Below, piece after piece: positions 61,750 to 64,000 of a stretch of DNA of 64,000 nt. Under the pieces are notes generated by a model. It searched no databases. It was not told the DNA's origin and saw nothing but the letters and a program-made list of their open reading frames with translations. Source of the DNA: Clostridium transplantifaecale (GTDB lineage Bacteria > Bacillota > Clostridia > Lachnospirales > Lachnospiraceae); assembly GCF_900626075.1 (NCBI RefSeq), contig NZ_UYZY01000003.1, positions 496,001 through 560,000 of the forward strand, written 5' to 3'. A program made the position numbers and the translations under genes. Position 1 is the stretch's first letter. Every line of letters begins with the position of its first letter.

Positions 61750-62670
61750 GTGAAAAAAAGAATAAGTTCGGGAAAACGCATTACAGGTATTATGCTCATG
61801 GCTGCGCTGGCTTTGTCTTTAACGGCGTGTTCGGCGGGACGAAAGAGCGGAGAAACGGATTTGCCGGGAAAAAGCTCCGAGAGCAAAGAAGGAGAAATTC
61901 CGGGCAGCGGCGTTCCGGCCGGGAGAGATGCCGCCGTGGAACAGAGCCAGGCAGTCTTTGAGACGGATGAAGAGAAACAGATGCGTGAAACGCAGGATGA
62001 GGCAGGAACGAAAGTGACGATATACCGCGGCAACGATACGGTGGAGATGATGGTGATGGAAGAGGCGCTGCTTCCTGAATTAACTGCCGAAAACCTGGCG
62101 GACGCGCTGATTGGGGCAGGCGTCCTGGAGGAGGGCGTGAAAGTAAATTCATTGGAAGTGTCGGAAAAAGAGGGGATGACCTATCTGGCTCTCGACTTCA
62201 ATGAAGCATTCCTGACCAGACTGAACAGCCTGGGGACCTCAGGCGAGTATTTCTATATGGGAGGCATTGTCAATACGTTCCTGAAGGCATTCGATGCATA
62301 TGCGGTTAAGATCACCGTCGATGGAAAACCGGCTGAGAGCGGCCATAACATTTACAGTGAATATCTCCGCTTTTTCAGGCCGAATCCGGGAAATATGACG
62401 GGAAAATATAAATTTGTGGCCTCGGAGGAGGTTATAAAACCTTTTGTGGAGCTTGATGAAAACGGCCGTTTTGTATTTGAATATTCAGTCCTGATGAGTT
62501 CCCTTCCCATGGGAGATTATGAGGTGGAGAACGACAGGCTGGTGATGAGAAGACAGGGAACCGACGCAGTTTACGTGTTTGACATCCAGGGAGAAAACCT
62601 GGTGTATGATAAGGAGGAATCCTCTGATACCGGACTGGAGGATAAATCCGTGTTTGAGCCGAGTTACTGA
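61750..62670 (+). CDS. GerMN-domain lipoprotein
   Basis: A 306-residue protein with lipoprotein signal (ITGIMLMAALALSLTACSAG; Cys at about 28), an acidic linker, a GerMN domain (about 85-210; LTAENLADALIGAGVLEEGVKVNSLEV, YMGGIVNTFLKAFDAYAVKITVDG), and a C-terminal part that resembles META/DUF-type beta strands (GRFVFEYSVLMSSLPMGDYEVENDRL). GerMN proteins act in spore germination or wall attachment. The start is a GTG after AGGAGGAGA. Confidence 0.82.
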   Translation: MKKRISSGKRITGIMLMAALALSLTACSAGRKSGETDLPGKSSESKEGEIPGSGVPAGRDAAVEQSQAVFETDEEKQMRETQDEAGTKVTIYRGNDTVEMMVMEEALLPELTAENLADALIGAGVLEEGVKVNSLEVSEKEGMTYLALDFNEAFLTRLNSLGTSGEYFYMGGIVNTFLKAFDAYAVKITVDGKPAESGHNIYSEYLRFFRPNPGNMTGKYKFVASEEVIKPFVELDENGRFVFEYSVLMSSLPMGDYEVENDRLVMRRQGTDAVYVFDIQGENLVYDKEESSDTGLEDKSVFEPSY

Positions 62671-62716
62671 TAACCAGGCAGAGCATAGAGCAATATAGTT
62701 TATAGATTCAGAAAAG

Positions 62717-62750
62717 CGGTTCTGCATCCAAATCCGCGGATGCAGAACCG
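62717..62750 (+). terminator. Rho-independent terminator after the GerMN gene
   Basis: CGGTTCTGCATCC and GGATGCAGAACCG form a perfect 13-base stem around AAATCCGC, followed by TTCTATG. The T tract is weak. Confidence 0.75.
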
Positions 62751-62946
62751 TTCTATGTCCGGATTTCGGACGCCTGAAACTGCTATACCCCAGATATGGT
62801 AATTTATGGGAAAAATCGATGAAGGCGGTGTACCAGAAAATAGGGGGATTTTTTTCCAATAATGCCTCCCATTCCTTTTAAATCAGGCATTTTCCAGCAT
62901 CGGGGCCGAACAGATATTATTGTAAGAACCAGCAAGGAAACACAAG

Positions 62947-62986
62947 ATATGGTAGTGTGAAAAGAAAAACGAACTAATATATGGTA
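62947..62986. promoter_or_regulatory. Candidate pair of NrdR boxes ahead of nrdD
   Basis: ATATGGTA occurs at 62947-62954 and 62979-62986, 32 bases apart (three helical turns), each inside a weakly symmetric ACAC...GTGT-like setting (ACACAAGATATGGTAGTGT). A third copy in reverse (TACCATAT) lies at 63154-63161. NrdR represses ribonucleotide reductase genes through such paired boxes just upstream of the promoter. The match to the known 16-base consensus is partial. Confidence 0.4.
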
Positions 62987-62994
62987 TTTTGATG

Positions 62995-63023
62995 TTGACA
63001 GTATTTGTATCCTGGCTTATACT
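62995..63023 (+). promoter_or_regulatory. Sigma-A promoter of nrdD
   Basis: TTGACA (62995-63000), 17 bases, TATACT (63018-63023). A leader of about 165 bases follows; it holds a perfect hairpin GCCGGACC-GGC-GGTCCGGC at 63126-63144 and the inverted relative of the short dispersed motif near 63088-63104. Confidence 0.8.
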
Positions 63024-63192
63024 AATAAAGCACAAGCGATACCGGAACGCACCGCGTGAAGGCTACCGCCGCCAACAACGAAAAGCACGTTTTTCCGGCT
63101 TTTTATTGTCAAACAACCAATGGATGCCGGACCGGCGGTCCGGCTCACAATACTACCATATATAGAATGAGTTACAGGAGGAAGTTTTGGGT

Positions 63193-64000
63193 ATGAAGAT
63201 TATCAAACGAAACGGATCTGAAGCAGTCTTTGACATATCAAAGATCATGATGGCGGTCAGCAAAGCCAATGAGGTCGTTCAGGCGAACCAACAGCTGAGC
63301 AAGGAGCAGATTGACGCCATCGCAGACCAGGTAGAACAGGTATGCAGCACAAGACCGCACACGATGAGTGTGGAGGAGATCCAGGATCTTGTTGAGAACC
63401 AGATCATGGAGCAGCAGGCCTTTGAGGTGGCGAGAAAGTACATCACATACCGCTACATCAGAACTCTTAAACGTACCAGCAACACGACGGACGACAAGAT
63501 TCTGAGCCTGATCGAGTGTAACAACGAGGATGTAAAGCAGGAGAATTCCAACAAGAACCCGACCGTGAACAGCGTGCAGCGTGACTATATGGCAGGCGAG
63601 GTCAGCAAGGATTTGACCACGCGCCTTCTGCTTCCGCAGGAAGTGGTGGAAGCCCACGAGCAGGGAATTATCCATTTCCACGATTCCGACTACTTCGCAC
63701 AGCATATGCACAACTGCGACCTTGTCAATTTAGAGGACATGCTGCAGAACGGCACTGTTATCAGCGGTACGGGAATCGATAAGCCGCACAGCTTTTCCAC
63801 GGCCTGCAATATCGCTACTCAGATTATTGCCCAGGTGGCCAGCAGCCAGTACGGCGGACAGAGCATCAGCCTGACCCATTTGGCTCCCTTCGTAGACGTG
63901 AGCCGCAGGAAAATCCGCCAGAGCGTCCAGGAAGAGATGGCAAGCTTAGGGATCAGCGCTACCGAAGCCCAGATGGAAGAGATGGTGAACAAGCGCCTGA
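63193..64000 (+). CDS. nrdD: Anaerobic ribonucleoside-triphosphate reductase, 3' end outside window
   Basis: The first 269 residues are present and the frame is open to the window end. The N-terminal ATP-cone (KIIKRNGSEAVFDISKIMMAVSKAN ... EIQDLVENQIM) is the allosteric site. The catalytic domain begins with MAGEVSKDLT, HFHDSDYFAQHMHNCDLVNL and GGQSISLTHLAPFVDVSR, the class III signature. With its NrdG activase (not visible here) it makes deoxynucleotides without oxygen. AGGAGGAAG precedes the ATG. The active-site radical Gly lies beyond the window. Confidence 0.92.
   Translation, partial: MKIIKRNGSEAVFDISKIMMAVSKANEVVQANQQLSKEQIDAIADQVEQVCSTRPHTMSVEEIQDLVENQIMEQQAFEVARKYITYRYIRTLKRTSNTTDDKILSLIECNNEDVKQENSNKNPTVNSVQRDYMAGEVSKDLTTRLLLPQEVVEAHEQGIIHFHDSDYFAQHMHNCDLVNLEDMLQNGTVISGTGIDKPHSFSTACNIATQIIAQVASSQYGGQSISLTHLAPFVDVSRRKIRQSVQEEMASLGISATEAQMEEMVNKRL

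Overview
The window looks like chromosome from an anaerobic gut-type Firmicute, most likely a Lachnospiraceae (Clostridium cluster XIVa) organism. The reasons are strong AGGAGG-type ribosome sites, sigma-A promoters with 17-base spacers, a DUF6465/histone-H1-like protein, ytaF and GerMN-domain genes, EFR1 ferredoxin, an anaerobic (class III) ribonucleotide reductase, and gene orders typical of that family. The species cannot be fixed from sequence alone.

Layout. 1-3000: the 3' end of an exopolysaccharide operon (AlgX-like O-acetyltransferase, GH5 glucanase lipoprotein), resembling the modification end of clostridial cellulose (ccs) operons, followed by a ComEC-like metallo-beta-lactamase protein. 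3059-4992: rpsB-tsf. 5168-11068: a complete oligopeptide ABC importer (oppBCDFA). 11160-13942: a composite two-hairpin non-coding repeat interrupted by a group II intron. 14022-20692: calcium P-type ATPase, ytaF, class A penicillin-binding protein, DtxR/MntR regulator. 20835-25894: DUF4397 protein, NhaC antiporter, sodium-coupled amino-acid symporter, H1-like protein, MerR regulator. 25925-28507: a second composite repeat, interrupted by an ISL3 element. 28594-38131: a catabolic island (two YfcC-type carriers, amidohydrolase, PucR regulator, DUF917 protein, PepD-type dipeptidase, MFS carrier). 38816-39270: a third composite repeat. 39456-45175: rRNA methyltransferase, pseudouridine synthase, Hpt plus HD-GYP response regulator, flotillin. 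45779-49330: purEMND. 49444-52341: small genes of little-known role, kptA and a frameshifted gene. 52528-59428: a redox-flavoured cluster (ArsR regulator, EFR1 ferredoxin, HAD protein, flavoprotein disulfide reductase, CcdA-TlpA fusion, Rrf2 regulator, decayed MATE gene, flavin reductase). 59715-64000: choline-binding-type wall protein, a membrane protein, GerMN lipoprotein, and the start of nrdD.

The most unusual feature is the repeat family. At three loci the same composite is seen: two long imperfect hairpins, each of about 200-255 bases and closed by GTCTTCAGTCCCGG / CCGGGACTGAAGAC, arranged head to head around a GC-rich head motif. One copy carries a group II intron at the hairpin apex and another carries an ISL3 insertion with an 8-base target duplication. 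Comparing copies fixes the exact intron and insertion-sequence boundaries. No protein explains this composite. It may be a non-autonomous mobile element or a structured RNA.

Gene decay is also visible: the ISL3 transposase is split at an A8 run, the gene at 51678-52341 is split at a G6 run, and a MATE transporter has lost its middle about 300 residues.
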